Assembly (NCBI GenBank): GCA_035079385.1
Contig: JAVHKY010000029.1
Coordinates: 11,222,001-11,286,000, forward strand
Source: Aspidiotus rigidus
Taxonomy: Eukaryota > Arthropoda > Insecta > Hemiptera > Diaspididae
DNA length: 64,000 nt
Direction of reading: 5' to 3'
Shown: piece by piece, positions 48,310 to 59,690 of the stretch
Layout: each line of letters begins with the position of its first letter
Position numbering within the stretch: position 1 is the stretch's first letter
Translations under genes and position numbers: made by a program
Notes under the pieces: generated by a model
The model's database searches: none
Seen by the model: the letters and a program-made list of their open reading frames with translations, nothing else
What the model was told of the DNA's origin: nothing

Positions 48310-49244
48310 CATTAACTTTTTGGATTTATCGATTTCTATAATAGACGGTATCTACAGGAAAGATACTACGACCGATGTTTCAGTCCACGGAGGTTCGTTC
48401 TGTCCTGTTGCTCATAAGATCGTTGCCTTTAATAGCCTAGTTCACAGACTGACTCGTATTCCTTTGAGTCCGTCTGCCTTCAAGAAAGAATTACTCACAA
48501 TAAAACACCTGGCCAGAGTGAATGGAGTCAATATCGATGTTGACGTGATGGTTCGGAGGGAAGTTACGGGGAGCAATCTTGATTCCACCACCTCCCTCCC
48601 CCGAGACACGATTCTTGATCGCCGTTTGCGTTGGATCAGTCTCCCTTTCTTGGGGAAGTTCTCCCTCCAATTGGGTCGGCCCCTCCGCCCGTTTGGCTTC
48701 AGACCCGCGTTTTACAAACCTACCACAGTCAAATGCTTGTTTATGAGGCTGAAGGACCCCATACCCGTTGATGAGAGGAGTGGTGTTTATAAGTTGGAAT
48801 TTAGGGATTGTGGAGGCTTTTATATTGGTGAGACCAGCCGCCAAATGAAAGTTAGAGTAGCTGAGCACCTGAAGTCTTGGAAGAAGGGATACTTAGGGGA
48901 GCCAGCTTTTGCTGATCATCTAATAAACAGCGGCCACAGCTTCCGTGAGGGATCGGAAAAGCTCCTCCATAAGGAGAACTCCTACCGTAAACGGACCCCT
49001 CGAGCATATATAGAGATAATGCGTTATCTCAACATCGAAGGCATTACTGTACTTAACTCGTACATTCCGAAGATGGCCTGATTGAACTGGTCTATGATTC
49101 ACACCGCGATTTCTCGTTCGGCCAATCTTGATACCTTGTTCTTCTCTTCCGTTCGTCAGTTGCTTTCATTTCGGTCCTAAGATGGTTTATTAACCGGAAG
49201 CGTTCGTCGTTCTAATTTTCCTGCGGTTTTGTAGTGTTTACTCT
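48310..49244 (+). mobile_element. Penelope-like element 3' part, copy 2
   Basis: The 253-codon ORF (48320-49081) starts inside the RT C-terminal region (FLDLSI just upstream, then GIYRKDTTTDVSVHGGSFCP and AHKIVAFNSLVHRL). The GIY-YIG nuclease (GVYKLEFRDCGGFYIGETSR, RVAEHLKSWKKG, FADHLINSGHS) follows. In the active-site strand EFRDCGG replaces ECRDCRG of copy 1, so one Cys of the CCHH-type linker is lost here. The 3' UTR with GGTTTATTAACCGGAAGCG is shared with copy 1. No RT core, so it is 5' truncated. Confidence 0.85.
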
Positions 49245-49343
49245 AAGGCTGTCACTTGGCCGCAAAATAATCGCGGGCGCCCGTGCCCGCGCCTGCAAAA
49301 TTTCACCAAAAATCGCGGGGGCGGGCCCACAAGTGACAGCCTT
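49245..49343. mobile_element. 99-bp GC-rich MITE
   Basis: AAGGCTGTCACTTG and CAAGTGACAGCCTT are the perfect ends. The centre is rich in GCGGGC/GCCCGC. TTTACTCT before and TTCACTCT just after may be an imperfect 8-bp duplication. It sits in the Penelope 3' UTR. Confidence 0.75.
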
Positions 49344-49718
49344 GGTTCACTCTCCCTTCGGAGTATTCTTTCTTTCGCTTAGTATAGAACTTGTTATCAA
49401 AGCGGCAGTAGTTCTGGCTCAAGATGTCTTCCATTATGTTGGCGCACTTAGTTTACCAAATACCTATTGCAAAAGTCTCCCAAATTATATTATTTTATGA
49501 AAATTGAATGTACTTTCAGTGCGATAAGATTTATTTATTGCGTAAGGAAGTTACAGATCTGATAAACATTCAAGTAGGATTTAAAATTTAATCATATGCG
49601 TCTAAGAATAAGCGCGTTTCAATATCAGTCTTGCAAGGTATAGGTATTCTAAATACATAAGTAAATTAAGTAATGACTCTATAGCTACAAAACTTTGTTC
49701 AGGACATGATTCAATCAT

Positions 49719-50356
49719 TCAGGCCAATGGAATCGGATAGTCACGCTTATATTCCAAAGTTTTTGCATACAGCTTTGTTAAATTTTCTAATGTTGAAATC
49801 AAACTTTGCAAACCAACTAAATAGCTTTCATCCTCTTTCTTCATCCGAGCCAATAGTACCTTATCGAACTTGAACATATTAACTTTAACTGCCGCTCTAA
49901 AATTCTTGCAAATACATTCCACATTTTTGTCGTCATTCTCTTTTAATTCTGTTTTTTTGCACGAAGAGTCAGCGAGGCCGTCAGCATCATATGTTATTAG
50001 GAGCGAGCTGTCGTAAAAACGAAAAAGTCTTTGCTTCACGAACCAATAGCGGATTTTTCGTAGCTCTTCCAATATGCTATCCACCAATCCACATTGAATT
50101 CCGACTTCACCGTTCACAAATTTGTACACCCCTGTTAAAGTAAGACAAATTAGGTGCCTAGTTGACTTGAAAAGAAAAATGCAGTGTACCTTCGTAGTGT
50201 TTTATACTCGTAGAACTTACATTGTATTGCTTCTCGTGGCAACATACGATACCCCAATTCTATTCCTTTTTGTACAACAGTCTTGTCTGTCAGATTGTGA
50301 TATATGAATCCAGAAATCCCAAAACCCAGTTTTTGCTTCGTTGCTACATATCTGAG
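49719..50356 (-). CDS. Inositol polyphosphate kinase family homologue, last two exons, DFAH lost
   Basis: Exons 50356-50221 and 50131-49719 join in phase (GT-AG). They carry RYVATKQKLGFGISGFIYHN (family: KY..T..K.LGFRI.GM..Y), LFRFYDSSLLITYD (IP6K/IPMK: RFYxSSLLxxY) and YLVGLQSLISTLENL (GYxFGLxSLI). Where active kinases have the metal-binding MIDFAH, this reads MFKFDK. That loss predicts no kinase activity. Upstream exons with the PxxxDxKxG substrate motif are not seen; a LINE begins within ~200 bp. It is either a pseudogene or a pseudokinase. Confidence 0.72.
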
Positions 50357-50559
50357 CTATTGATAAAAATAGTTAGATAGGAGTTCTGATCAAACACTTT
50401 TTTTCATGTCACGTCGATGTAAATAATGATTTGAGTGAGACAAAATCCAAAAATCCAAGTGGAGTAAATGTGAAGAAAATGAGTTGATTTCATTGTGTTG
50501 GTGTTCGTGAAGTAGGCATTCAGAGATTCAATAAAAAATGTTTTTAAATTATACCACAG

Positions 50560-53165
50560 GCTTTGACCCTACCTCCCCATCCGAACTCGACTCTACCATT
50601 CGAAAGAATCTTGAAAAAACGCTCCTGACTCTGACAACAAACTCTCCACCGCAACTCCCTTCATTACTAATTGAGATTGAATCCTCGAAAGTACGAGCCA
50701 TTTTATAATTGAGGGTTGTCGTTACCGTACCTATATGCAAAACAACCCTCAATTAATCCCTTCCTTACCTTCTCTCCCTTTTCAACTCCATCCTTCTTCA
50801 AGGAAACTGATCATTGATCTTCCAATTCTAAAACCTACAAAAAATCCCTCCCTCCCCTCATTTTATCGCCCTATCGCCTTAAACTCCGTTCTTGGCAAAC
50901 TCTTTCAAAAAATCCTCAACAAAAGATTATTGTGGTTTCTCGAATCCAACAATATCTCATCTCCTTGTCAATACGGCTTCCGTCAAGTAGAAACACTTTA
51001 CAAGCCATCTCCGACCTGAACCTCAGAATCATTCCGTGATAACTCTCCACTTTCCACAATGTTCTTTGATCTTCAGGAAGCGTTCCCTTGTGATTGGCAA
51101 TACTGCATTTCCTCTAAATTATTTGAAATAGGCCTTCGTGGCAATTTACCCTCCCCTCTCCAGTCCTTCCTCCATAACAGATCCACAACAGTTCGAATTC
51201 ATAACCACGACTCCTCCCTCCACTACATTCATAATAGCGTCCCCCAGGGAGAGGTTTGGATTCTCTTCGTAATCGCCATACATGATCTAATAAACTGTGT
51301 CTCCTTTTCTCTCACCAAAAGTCTATTTGCAAACGACTTCAGAGTCTCACTCGCTTCCACAAATCCCAAAAGAGCAGCTCGTCTTCTCCAACCCACCCTC
51401 GATAAGGTCTCCTCTTGGGCCTGGGATCGTGAATTTCAATTTTTCACGCAAAAGAACCGTTCTAGTTATATTCCCTATAAACCACTCACGTCTTCCCGCT
51501 CCCCCCTCCAAAATCATCCCACCGAACTTCCAGATCAACCTCCAATCCTCCACGAAATTTCTCGTCCTTGCCTTCGATTCCAAAGACTCCTGGACCCCTA
51601 CATTAAGTTTGTAAAAGCCAAATGTCTAAACTCGAAGAATAACCTCAAATATCTATCCCACACTCGCACTGGTTGCAGTCGCAAGCTCCTCACTAATTCG
51701 TTCTCTTCTGGAATACGGGTTCCCTATGTACAGACAGACCAATAAATCCTCCCTAAAATCCTTAGATACAATTCACTTCACAGCACTATGTTTAGCTCTC
51801 TATGCCTTACGGACTAGCCCCACGCTCATCCTATGCGCTGAGGCAGGCATTCCCTCTATAGAATTCCGCTCATTACCGATTACAGCCAATTTCCTCACGT
51901 CTACAGCCCAGTTTCCCCATCTTCCTACCTATCACCCTCTCTTTTCCCCTAAATTCTCGAATCCTCTTATTAGAATCTCATCTGTCATCCCCTTCTCGCC
52001 GTCTTCTCATCTACCTCTCCGTGGACATCCTCATCACCTCTCATTCGCTTCGACCCGGCCAACCTACCAAAATCGTTCAATATACGAGTAATCTCCATAA
52101 GACACATTAAAGGCATAATTGATAACGACTTCTGTTCCCACAACCTGTGCGGATCCTAAAACTGGCTACGCCTTCTCCATTAATGGTGACAGACTCAACC
52201 TCCATATTTTCTGCCGAACTATCTGCCATCTGTACATCACTCAACCCTGTAAATCCCTCCTCCTCTCCTCCTCTCTCTCCTCTCTCCAAGCCATGCAAAA
52301 CCCTTACTCTTCCAATCCTATCGTGAAGCTCCTCCTTCAACTGTACAACTCAGTAATTCGTTTTCAAGTGGACTACAGGTCCCCATCTACAGACAAGCTG
52401 AGAAACCCTCCCTAAAATCCCTAGATACAATTCAATCTACAGCACGACGTTTAGCTCTCGGTGCCTTAGCGACTAGATAGCCTCACGCTCAGTATGCACT
52501 GAGGTAGTCATTCCCCCTCTAGAATTTCGCTCATTATCCATTACAGCCAATTTCCTCGCGTCTACAGCCCAGTCTCTCCCAAAATTCTGTACTCTTCTCA
52601 TTAGAATCTCATCTTGACCACCACCTCCAATTTCAGCCTCTTCTCGCCATCTTCTCATCCACCTTTCCATGGATATCCTCATCACATTTCATTCACCTCG
52701 ACCTGGCCAATCTACCGAAATCGGCCAACGTAATCTATATAAGAAACATTAAAGGCATATTTGATAACGACTTCCCTTCCCAAAATCCGTGCTTTACAAA
52801 TGGTTCCAAATCGGACCCTAAAACTGGCTACGCCTTCTCCATCAATGGTGAAATCTCACACTTCCGTTTCAAAAACTCAACCACTATAATATATTCTTCC
52901 GATCTATCTGTCACCCATACCTGCCTTACTCATCTCACTCTTCTCCCTCAACTCTGTAAATTCCTCCTCTTCTCCTCTTTTTCCTCTTTCCGAGCCATGC
53001 AAAACCCTTACTTTCCCAACCCTATCGTACAGCGCATTCCTATAGTCCTGCACATTTTTAAATTTCCCCTGTCTTCAATTGCTTTCCTCTGGCTCCCTGG
53101 TCATACCGGTCTACCGGAACACGACGTAGTGGACCTGGCTGCTAAGCAAGCCTTACTTCTTCCCT
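50560..53165 (+). mobile_element. RNase H-LINE, RT to RNase H, mosaic of at least two copies
   Basis: The RT part (50735-51750) reads PSFYRPIALNSVLGKLFQKI, SPCQYGFRQ, MFFDLQEAFPCDW, HYIHNSVPQGEVW and ANDFRV; the usual ADD box is AND here. The RT C-terminus and RNase H follow twice (52100-52450 and 52690-53165), including CFTNGSKSDPKTGYAFSI and LPGHTGLPEHDVVDLAAKQA. Stops and frame changes throughout. Confidence 0.8.
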
Positions 53166-53280
53166 CAATCACTGCTTGCGGTTCTTGCAAATTGCCCTCC
53201 AGTTTACTTTTTCGAGTATTGTGGAGCTTTTCTTCGATATATCCGACCGTAAACTTGAGAACGGGATCTATAGGAGAGGG
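53166..53280. repeat. Single arm of the 63.4-kb hairpin module
   Basis: GGTTCTTGCAAATTGCCCTC, TTTTTCGAGTATTGTGGAGC and TTGAGAACGG match one arm and the left flank of the hairpin at 63370-63506. Confidence 0.7.
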
Positions 53281-53296
53281 ACTTAGAAATAAAAAA

Positions 53297-53445
53297 CGAC
53301 GGCTTCCTTAACGAGAGGAACGCAGGGAACCTGTTTTATGAGACAAATAGGATTTGGTATTGAAAATTCAAGGAAGCCTAGACCTAGATAAAGCTAGTAT
53401 AAAGAAGGCCTAGACCGAGTGTAATGTAGTTTGAAAGTCCAAGTT
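53297..53445. repeat. Foldback left end, truncated
   Basis: CGACGGCTTCCTTAACGAG after an A-run, then GGAACGCAGGGAACCTGTTT, GGATTTGGTATTGAAAATTC and CCTAGACC blocks. It stops at ~53445, where a different AT-rich ORF begins in reverse. Confidence 0.75.
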
Positions 53446-53588
53446 TTTATTGTAAACATCAATTTTTGTAAAAATTCATCAACATCATATTCTTTAAAAG
53501 TCGATCCTTCTTTTGTTAACATTTTGTTAATAGCTTTACTATTCTCTAAATCTAACAAAATTGAAGTGTGTGTATCATTAAATTGCAT
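53446..53588 (-). pseudogene. Unknown AT-rich ORF, cut by the foldback junction
   Basis: From the ATG at 53588 the frame reads MQFNDTHTSILLDLENSKAI and ends its own sequence near FTIKTW at ~53446, then runs into foldback DNA. Its base composition matches the two ORFs at 54.6-55.7 kb, so I group them. Not recognised. Confidence 0.45.
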
Positions 53589-53649
53589 CTTGTACTTTAA
53601 TTAATAAAAATATATAACTAAGTATTTAAAGAGAAATAAATTTCTAATA

Positions 53650-54185
53650 AAAACTTAATAAGGAAAAAACATTCCAAGACATAAAAATAGACATAAAACC
53701 TTTCAAAACTAATGTAAAAACTTCTCAAAACTGTCATACCAAGACATAAAACCTTCTTAAAACTGACATAAAACCTTCCAAGACATAAGAATTGACATAT
53801 AGAAAACCGACATGAAACCAGCTTCAAACCTTCCAAGACATAAAAACTAACATACAGAAAACCGACATAAAACCTTCCAAGACATAAAAAATGACATACA
53901 TAAAACTGATATAAAACCGGTATAAAACCGGTATAAAACCAACAAAAAACTTCCAAGATCTAAAACCTTCTCAAAACTGAAATGAAACCTTCCAAGATAT
54001 AAAACTGGCATAAAACCTTTCCAAAAACCATCCAGAAAAAATATACATAAAAGTTGTCAAAAACCTTATAGAGATACATTCAAAACCTTACCAAAATACA
54101 TTCAAAATGAAACCTTACCAGAATATGTTCAAATCAGACTAGAAATCTTCTATAAATATGTCATTCAAAATAGAAATATTTTTTC
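53650..54185. repeat. AACCTTCCAAGACATAAAA minisatellite
   Basis: Irregular copies of AACCTTCCAAGACATAAAA and ACTGACATAAAACC alternate over ~530 bp with spacing of roughly 25-60 bp, decaying toward 54180. The long minus-strand ORF over it (FYVCHFLCLGRFYV repeats) is a repeat artefact, though it stays open over 112 codons. Confidence 0.8.
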
Positions 54186-54611
54186 ATATAGGTAAACCTA
54201 ACTAAATTATAATCAATTCTTCAAATTTTTGATTTCTCTAAGCTTTCAATTGCCTAGTCTCTTAGTTTTTTCTTTGATTTGTGACTATTTGGATACTCTT
54301 TTGTCTTCTCAAACATTATTAGAACTTGTCAATATTGAAATGATCAATGTAGACTACTCGCTTGCAAGGAGCAATCACCTTGAAGAGGATTAATTCAGCA
54401 AAGTTGTATGCTTATCGTCTTGCGGCTATGGTAAAAAATATTATATTTTTAAATAACTAAATACATTTTTAAAAATGGAGTCAATAACTCTAGATAATGT
54501 TAATATTTCTTATGTAAACAAAACATTATTATTGGATAAAAAAAAAAATCAAATTTTTAAAATATAATATTCTAGCATTGGTATTTTTATCTATTATTTA
54601 TTTTTTTTATA

Positions 54612-55046
54612 TTATAATTTTCGATTTTTCTTGGCGTTCATCATTAATGCTTGTACTCCTTTTTGGTGGATGGCTTGTGGGGTTTTTAATATCAAAGTCT
54701 TATTTTTATTATTAATGATTTTATTTAATTCTTCCTCATATAAAATATCATTCTGATCTAATTTTTTCTTCAAAAAAAAGTTTTCTTCTATCTTATCATC
54801 TAATTTTTTATTTGATTTTTCCAAAGCTACTGCTAAATTACCACATGTTTCTATTGAATTTTCTGCAAAAGCTACTAATTGATTTGTTTTTACAATAAGA
54901 GTCTCACCATATTTTGCTTTAGTTGCTAAATTTAAATTATTATATTCATCTTTTTCCTTAATTATATTGTCCAAAACATTCTCATCATCTTTATATTGAT
55001 CTAAAATAGGAACTAAATCAAATGATGTTCTTTTTAAATTTGACAT
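54612..55046 (-). CDS. Unknown intronless ORF, 144 aa, coiled-coil-like
   Basis: ATG at 55046, start 22 bp after the stop of the upstream ORF. The protein begins MSNLKRTSFDLVPILDQYKD and is rich in Lys, Asn, Glu and Leu, with a probable coiled coil at residues ~75-110 (EKSNKKLDDKIEENFFLKKK). It ends in a basic tail (NAKKNRKL). No known domain seen. The tight spacing, lack of introns and strong A+T bias differ from the spliced genes of the window. Confidence 0.6.
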   Translation of the reverse strand: MSNLKRTSFDLVPILDQYKDDENVLDNIIKEKDEYNNLNLATKAKYGETLIVKTNQLVAFAENSIETCGNLAVALEKSNKKLDDKIEENFFLKKKLDQNDILYEEELNKIINNKNKTLILKTPQAIHQKGVQALMMNAKKNRKL

Positions 55047-55068
55047 TTTATTTAAAGGAAAAAAAATA

Positions 55069-55731
55069 TTATATTATTCCTGCTGTTTTTTGTTTTTCAA
55101 CTAACCTATCTCCTTCCAGTTTATTTTTAGGTTTTAACATAGTTATTATATTTTCATCTATTTCTTTATCATTTTTTTCATTCATACTTTCTAGGCAACC
55201 ACCTCTATCTTTCCCATAACATTTTCTATCTTTATTTTTTTTCGATTTTATTGATTCTAATCTTTTGGCTTCATTTTGTCTTATTTCAGTTAATAGTTTT
55301 AATTCCTTTTCATTCAATGACCCTTCTCCTTCTAATAATATTCTACTATTTAATTGTTTTATTTGATTTTGGTACTTTTGAATATTATTTGATTTAGGAT
55401 TTACTTTTCTTATTGTATGGTTTGTCTTTTTTTTAAGAGCGTTTCTCATAGTATTTTCTCCAATTCCTTCTTTTATACAAAATTCCTTCAAGTTTATCTT
55501 TTTCTTATTTATATCAGCATTATGTTCTATAAATTTCATTAATAATTGTTCTGTGCGAAAATGCATTATCTTTTTATAATCAGGCAAAGTTTTTTTCCCT
55601 AAAGCGTCCATCTTTTTTTCTAAGGAAACCATTTCTTGTAAAAGAGATCTTTTCTTATTTATTTTTCTATCCTTGCCATTTACATTTAATTGATTGAAAT
55701 TTTTTTCCAATTCAAAATCTTTAGTTGACAT
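55069..55731 (-). CDS. Unknown intronless ORF, 220 aa, possible HTH
   Basis: I choose the ATG at 55731 (MSTKDFELEKNF) over the upstream TTG. The protein is highly charged. Residues ~75-120 (INLKEFCIKEGIGENTMRNA and the basic LKKKTNHTIRK) could form a helix-turn-helix. A Lys/Asp/Cys segment follows (CYGKDRGGCLE). It is probably co-transcribed with the next ORF. I cannot assign a family; a viral or plasmid-like origin is possible from its organisation but not shown. Confidence 0.6.
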   Translation of the reverse strand: MSTKDFELEKNFNQLNVNGKDRKINKKRSLLQEMVSLEKKMDALGKKTLPDYKKIMHFRTEQLLMKFIEHNADINKKKINLKEFCIKEGIGENTMRNALKKKTNHTIRKVNPKSNNIQKYQNQIKQLNSRILLEGEGSLNEKELKLLTEIRQNEAKRLESIKSKKNKDRKCYGKDRGGCLESMNEKNDKEIDENIITMLKPKNKLEGDRLVEKQKTAGII

Positions 55732-55759
55732 ACTATGTTCAATTTTGTTCAACCTGCTT

Positions 55760-56004
55760 TAGCTTTATTTATATAAAAAATATTTGTATTTTCTAAAAAT
55801 AAAAATTTCTATACACAAAAGCAAAGCTTTATAACGTTATGAAGTACCACAATCATTCACATATAAGTTTCCCAATATTTTTTCAATGTTCTTGAGCATG
55901 AATGACGACGCACCGCACCAAACGTGGTTGGATATATCTGATCCTAATACACATTCAAAAATATGTCTTATCCTTCAAATATGTTTAAAATATGACGTAC
56001 TGTA
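55760..56004. other. No supported gene
   Basis: Upstream flank of the AT-rich ORF block, with TATATAAATAAAG on the minus strand about 35 bp before the first ATG, a possible TATA element. Confidence 0.35.
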
Positions 56005-56330
56005 TTGTAGTATACGAGCGCTTGTACTTGTTGCGCCCGTAAGACCAATGAATCTGAGAGAGAACAAGTGTTTGAAAGAGAGGAGAGAAGCTATACTCGC
56101 GCGTGTACTCGTTGCGGTCATAAGACTAGTGTATCTGAGAGAGAAGAACATTAGAAAGAGAAACCACTAGAGCTACGCTATACTCCACTATACTCACGCT
56201 TGTACTCGTTGCGCCTATAAGACCAATGTATTCTGCGTTTCGGTGCGCTCAGTATTCGAAAGAGATATGAGAAAAAACCCGCTGTATATCTACGGATATG
56301 CGCGCTTATACTCGTTGCGCGGTCTACGTA
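56005..56330. repeat. CTCGTTGCGC tandem repeat, about four copies
   Basis: Units containing GCTTGTACTCGTTGCGCC, TAAGACCAATG and GAGAGAGAA-type segments recur near 56015, 56100, 56195 and 56300 with 85-110 bp spacing. Confidence 0.75.
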
Positions 56331-57284
56331 TTGAAATTGAATCAAAAACTGGACAGGAATTACGGCAATTTTGCGAGATTTTTTACTAGCGAATTTTGAC
56401 CTATTTCGTAAATTTCAACCCATTGAAGTGTGAACTCTTTAGGTATTTTTTGTGGCAAAACGAAACCTGAAGCGAGCGCGAGCGCCTGCGCGTGCATGTG
56501 TCAGAATTAACTTTTAATTTCACCACAACCAGCTACAACTCAGGTTAAAAACTGTTAGAGGGTTAGACCATGAGATGCATTCCCACTAGGGAATTGACTT
56601 GCGGGAAGAGGTAATGACACAACGCTAAAATCGTGTCCGCAGTTTTGAAGTTGTACGTACAAACTTCCGCTAGGTTTGCAGCGAACACTCGGGCTGTTTC
56701 CCTGTTCCTTCTACACCCCACCTGCGCCGAGACGTTACCGTTGGTACCCTAGTATTGATGAAATTTCCAAGGATTATAAAAAATCCAAGAATTTACTTAG
56801 AAGGGTGATTCTTTCAAAATTTTATAGAGTAGATTAAATGGTATTTTTATGCCAAATATGAAATGCATCGGCTGATTCCTGACCCTGCAATAAATTTTTG
56901 AAAGTAGCGGCGTTCCCATAAGACTCTGTACATTACCCATCACTTTCATCACGAGCGCTGCGCTCGGGATGTTCAGAACTACTTCAAAATCACGGACAGC
57001 GTTTACCACAGTCAGAATACGTTCGTGTCACTACCTCTTCATCTTATACCGTGGTTATAACCCGACTATGGGAATCTACATAGATTGCTCGAGACAAGAG
57101 CTCGAAGTATACGCGATAGCGTGCATGCGAGAGGACAGGACGCTAGACGATCGCGTACGGTACCCGGAGAACGGGCACGGCTGTACATATCTACACGCTC
57201 TGACAAAAACTCCGAAATTTGCTACTCTGACGACATCTCAAGGCGTTAGCATTTTTTCTTTTTCAACAAGTCGACTCGACTAAA

Positions 57285-57328
<44 letters not shown>

Positions 57329-57359
57329 AAGGGTCGATGTTCGACGTGGTACTCGTATA
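56331..57359. other. No supported gene; long A-run
   Basis: An A-run of about 45 bp lies at 57283-57327. ORFs at 56797-57009 (minus) and 56969-57283 (plus) have no recognisable domain. Confidence 0.4.
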
Positions 57360-58313
57360 TCTAATATATAAAGCAGAAAGTTTGTCCGTCGTCCTGTCCG
57401 TTTATAACTCGAGAACTACTGGGCCGATCGCTTTCAAACTTTCAGGATATATTGTCCTCATCCCAGAGCAGCACATAGACTCATAAAAATAAAAATTTGA
57501 CGGGGAGGTGCTGAGTAATTTCAAAAAAGGGCGAAAACAATGACTTTTTTCAATATAAAAAAACGTGGTCGTGTAGCTTGCCATGTACGTTAGACCTACG
57601 CGCGTTGAGTGGCGCAGTTTCGAGAATTGAATTATTGTGATAACTCGAGTATAACTCATTTTTATGAAAAATTGAAGAGAACAAAAATTGTAGCCCCTGT
57701 AATTTCCTTTCGAATGAGCCCGGTTCCAGATTTTTAGGAGGAAATTTTGTGACTACAGTATTCGCTGTACTTCCATACTAAGTAGGTAAGTTATTTTATT
57801 CACAGTTTTAAAAACACCTACATAAAGGATTTTACATCCGGTATCTCATACAAGAACCAATGTCTAGACACGGTGCGCACTGCGTATGGGCTAGCGGAAA
57901 TTACCCTTTTTTTTACCTGTTGTCCATGTGTTTTCTTAGGGACTGGCAAAATGTCAATGGATTTGTCTGTATTCTGCTGCGATGAATACAGGCTTCACGC
58001 GTTAAGTCAGCTCTCAAGTGAATTAGTGTGTAAAAAATTTAATTTGGTGATTTTATTTTTGTGCGACTCGGAACTTTGATATATTTTTATAAGTACAGTC
58101 GCAGTTTTTGGTGTCTATTTTCTTATTTTTGAACTGAATAGTTGTGAATTTTGCAAAACTCTTTCCACCGTTTCTTTTTTAAAAATTCATCTGAATTCCA
58201 AGATACCTACAAAACACACATACCTACAAGATACAGATACCTATAAAACACAGATATCTACTCAACACACAGCTAGCGGTCAGGCGCGCCGGAGGCGCGT
58301 CGCCAACCGCTAG
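57360..58313 (+). mobile_element. Helitron-like non-autonomous element, 954 bp
   Basis: It starts TCTAATATATAAAGCAGAAA then GTTTGTCCGTCGTCC and ACTCGAGAACTACTGGGCCG, the usual 5' style of insect Helitrons. It ends GGCGCGCCGGAGGCGCG (hairpin), 12 bp, CTAG. The base before is A and the base after is T, as expected for rolling-circle insertion. No Rep/helicase gene inside. Confidence 0.65.
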
Positions 58314-58546
58314 TAGGCCTATAATATAAAATCAGCACGAACGGAGGTCCTTCTAAAACCGGTTGTGTTGGAATGTCAAGTTGACGCAAGAACAACTCAT
58401 AGCTTGAATTTATTCACCAAAGAGTATCGCTACTGCCGTGATGTTAGATGGTGTTTGTTTTTACTATATTGTATATTCAGAATTTTCGTGTACTTAAAGT
58501 CTGTTCCAGTTAAGAATAACAATTTGCAACCCGCAGTGCTGTCGTC

Positions 58547-58957
58547 ATGATGTTAATTCTAGTAGTGTATTATGTAATCATTGCATTCTTAATCAATATG
58601 AATGTTATCGCTGACCACGCTAGTGTTCCCACGAAAAATGGATTGTTATCGATCATCGTTCGCAACGTATGCAGTCAAAACCCTCCGTGTTTCGTTTCCT
58701 GTATCATCAGTTCTGGGGATGTCAAGTTGTATAGATCAGCAATCTTGGATTATGCAGAGAACAGTTATTTTCCTTATGCGAACACTACCAACGGTTTACG
58801 TATCACGATCTTTAAACACAATAACAATGTGGATCCTGGGACCATTATCATTACGAAAAAGCTTGAAGATGGGAATCACTGTTTCACCGTGAGTGGAAAA
58901 TATTCGACTACAAAAATATCAAATTGTTTAAATGGTAACTACCCAAGTGTATACTAG
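58547..58957 (+). CDS. Unknown secreted protein, 136 aa
   Basis: A single-exon ORF with a hydrophobic N-terminus (MMLILVVYYVIIAFLINMNV) and a likely cleavage near IADHA. The mature part has five Cys (NVCSQNPPCFVSC, NHCF, ISNC) and alternating strands (ITIFKHNNNVD, TIIITKKL), suggesting a small beta protein. An AATAAA at ~59034 follows the stop by about 80 bp. A TATAATATAAAA lies at 58320, immediately right of the Helitron-like end, so the promoter may abut or be supplied by it. Not recognised. Confidence 0.6.
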   Translation: MMLILVVYYVIIAFLINMNVIADHASVPTKNGLLSIIVRNVCSQNPPCFVSCIISSGDVKLYRSAILDYAENSYFPYANTTNGLRITIFKHNNNVDPGTIIITKKLEDGNHCFTVSGKYSTTKISNCLNGNYPSVY

Positions 58958-59690
58958 GATATATACATACTAGCGCGAGAAATCGAAAAATTTTATTCTT
59001 TTCCATCTGCTTTTTTTCTAAGGAGACCGTCGAAAATAAACAATGACCTTTTAAAAATGACGAACGAGCGAATGTGTCAGAAATAATGCCGAGAAAAAAA
59101 ATACGTACGCATTACCGCTCAGCCCGGATATGAAAACTGATTAAATACATAATAATTTAAATAAATGATAAACTCTACCACGGAAATACTGACATCGAAA
59201 TTCCCGACGTCTTATCGTTAGTGTAAGCATATTAATAGAAGATCTAATCGTATGAGTAAACCACACTTTATCTCGGAAAATGAACTTTCGATAGGTACTT
59301 ATGTACACAGTGTCATAATTATCGCTCATTCTTGTTATTCATCAGTTCACTCTCTGTCAGTTGATCGCAGTGACTGGTTGATCGGAAAAGTTTTGAATAA
59401 TAATACGCAGCCTTTATTCTCGCTTTTTTAAACTTGAACATAATATTCTTCTGTTACTGTATTACGAAGCGAGAACGATGAGATCGAAATTCGTCACTTT
59501 AACTGCTGTTCGAATACTGAATGGCGAACACAGTACCGCTGACGAGGTGGAGTAACCAAGGCGGTCGAATAGCGAGAGCGGTTGGAACGAGAGAAAGGAT
59601 GTTCTTGTCTAGCGTAGTGTCACCTGTAGGGTGCGCTAAAGCTGACATCTTCATTTATATTTACAGTATTTTCAGCAAAAGTAAAGTAAA
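58958..59690. other. No supported gene
   Basis: Intergenic; one minus ORF at 59141-59329 lacks support. Confidence 0.4.

Noticed and set aside
53618..53956. 112-codon hydrophobic, Cys-bearing ORF (FYVCHFLCLGRFYV)
   Set aside because: It covers the minisatellite and its residues follow the repeat. I kept the minisatellite and left out the protein.
56969..57283. 104-codon ORF with several Cys
   Set aside because: No signal peptide or domain, it overlaps an opposite ORF, and it ends at a long A-run. I could not support it as a gene.
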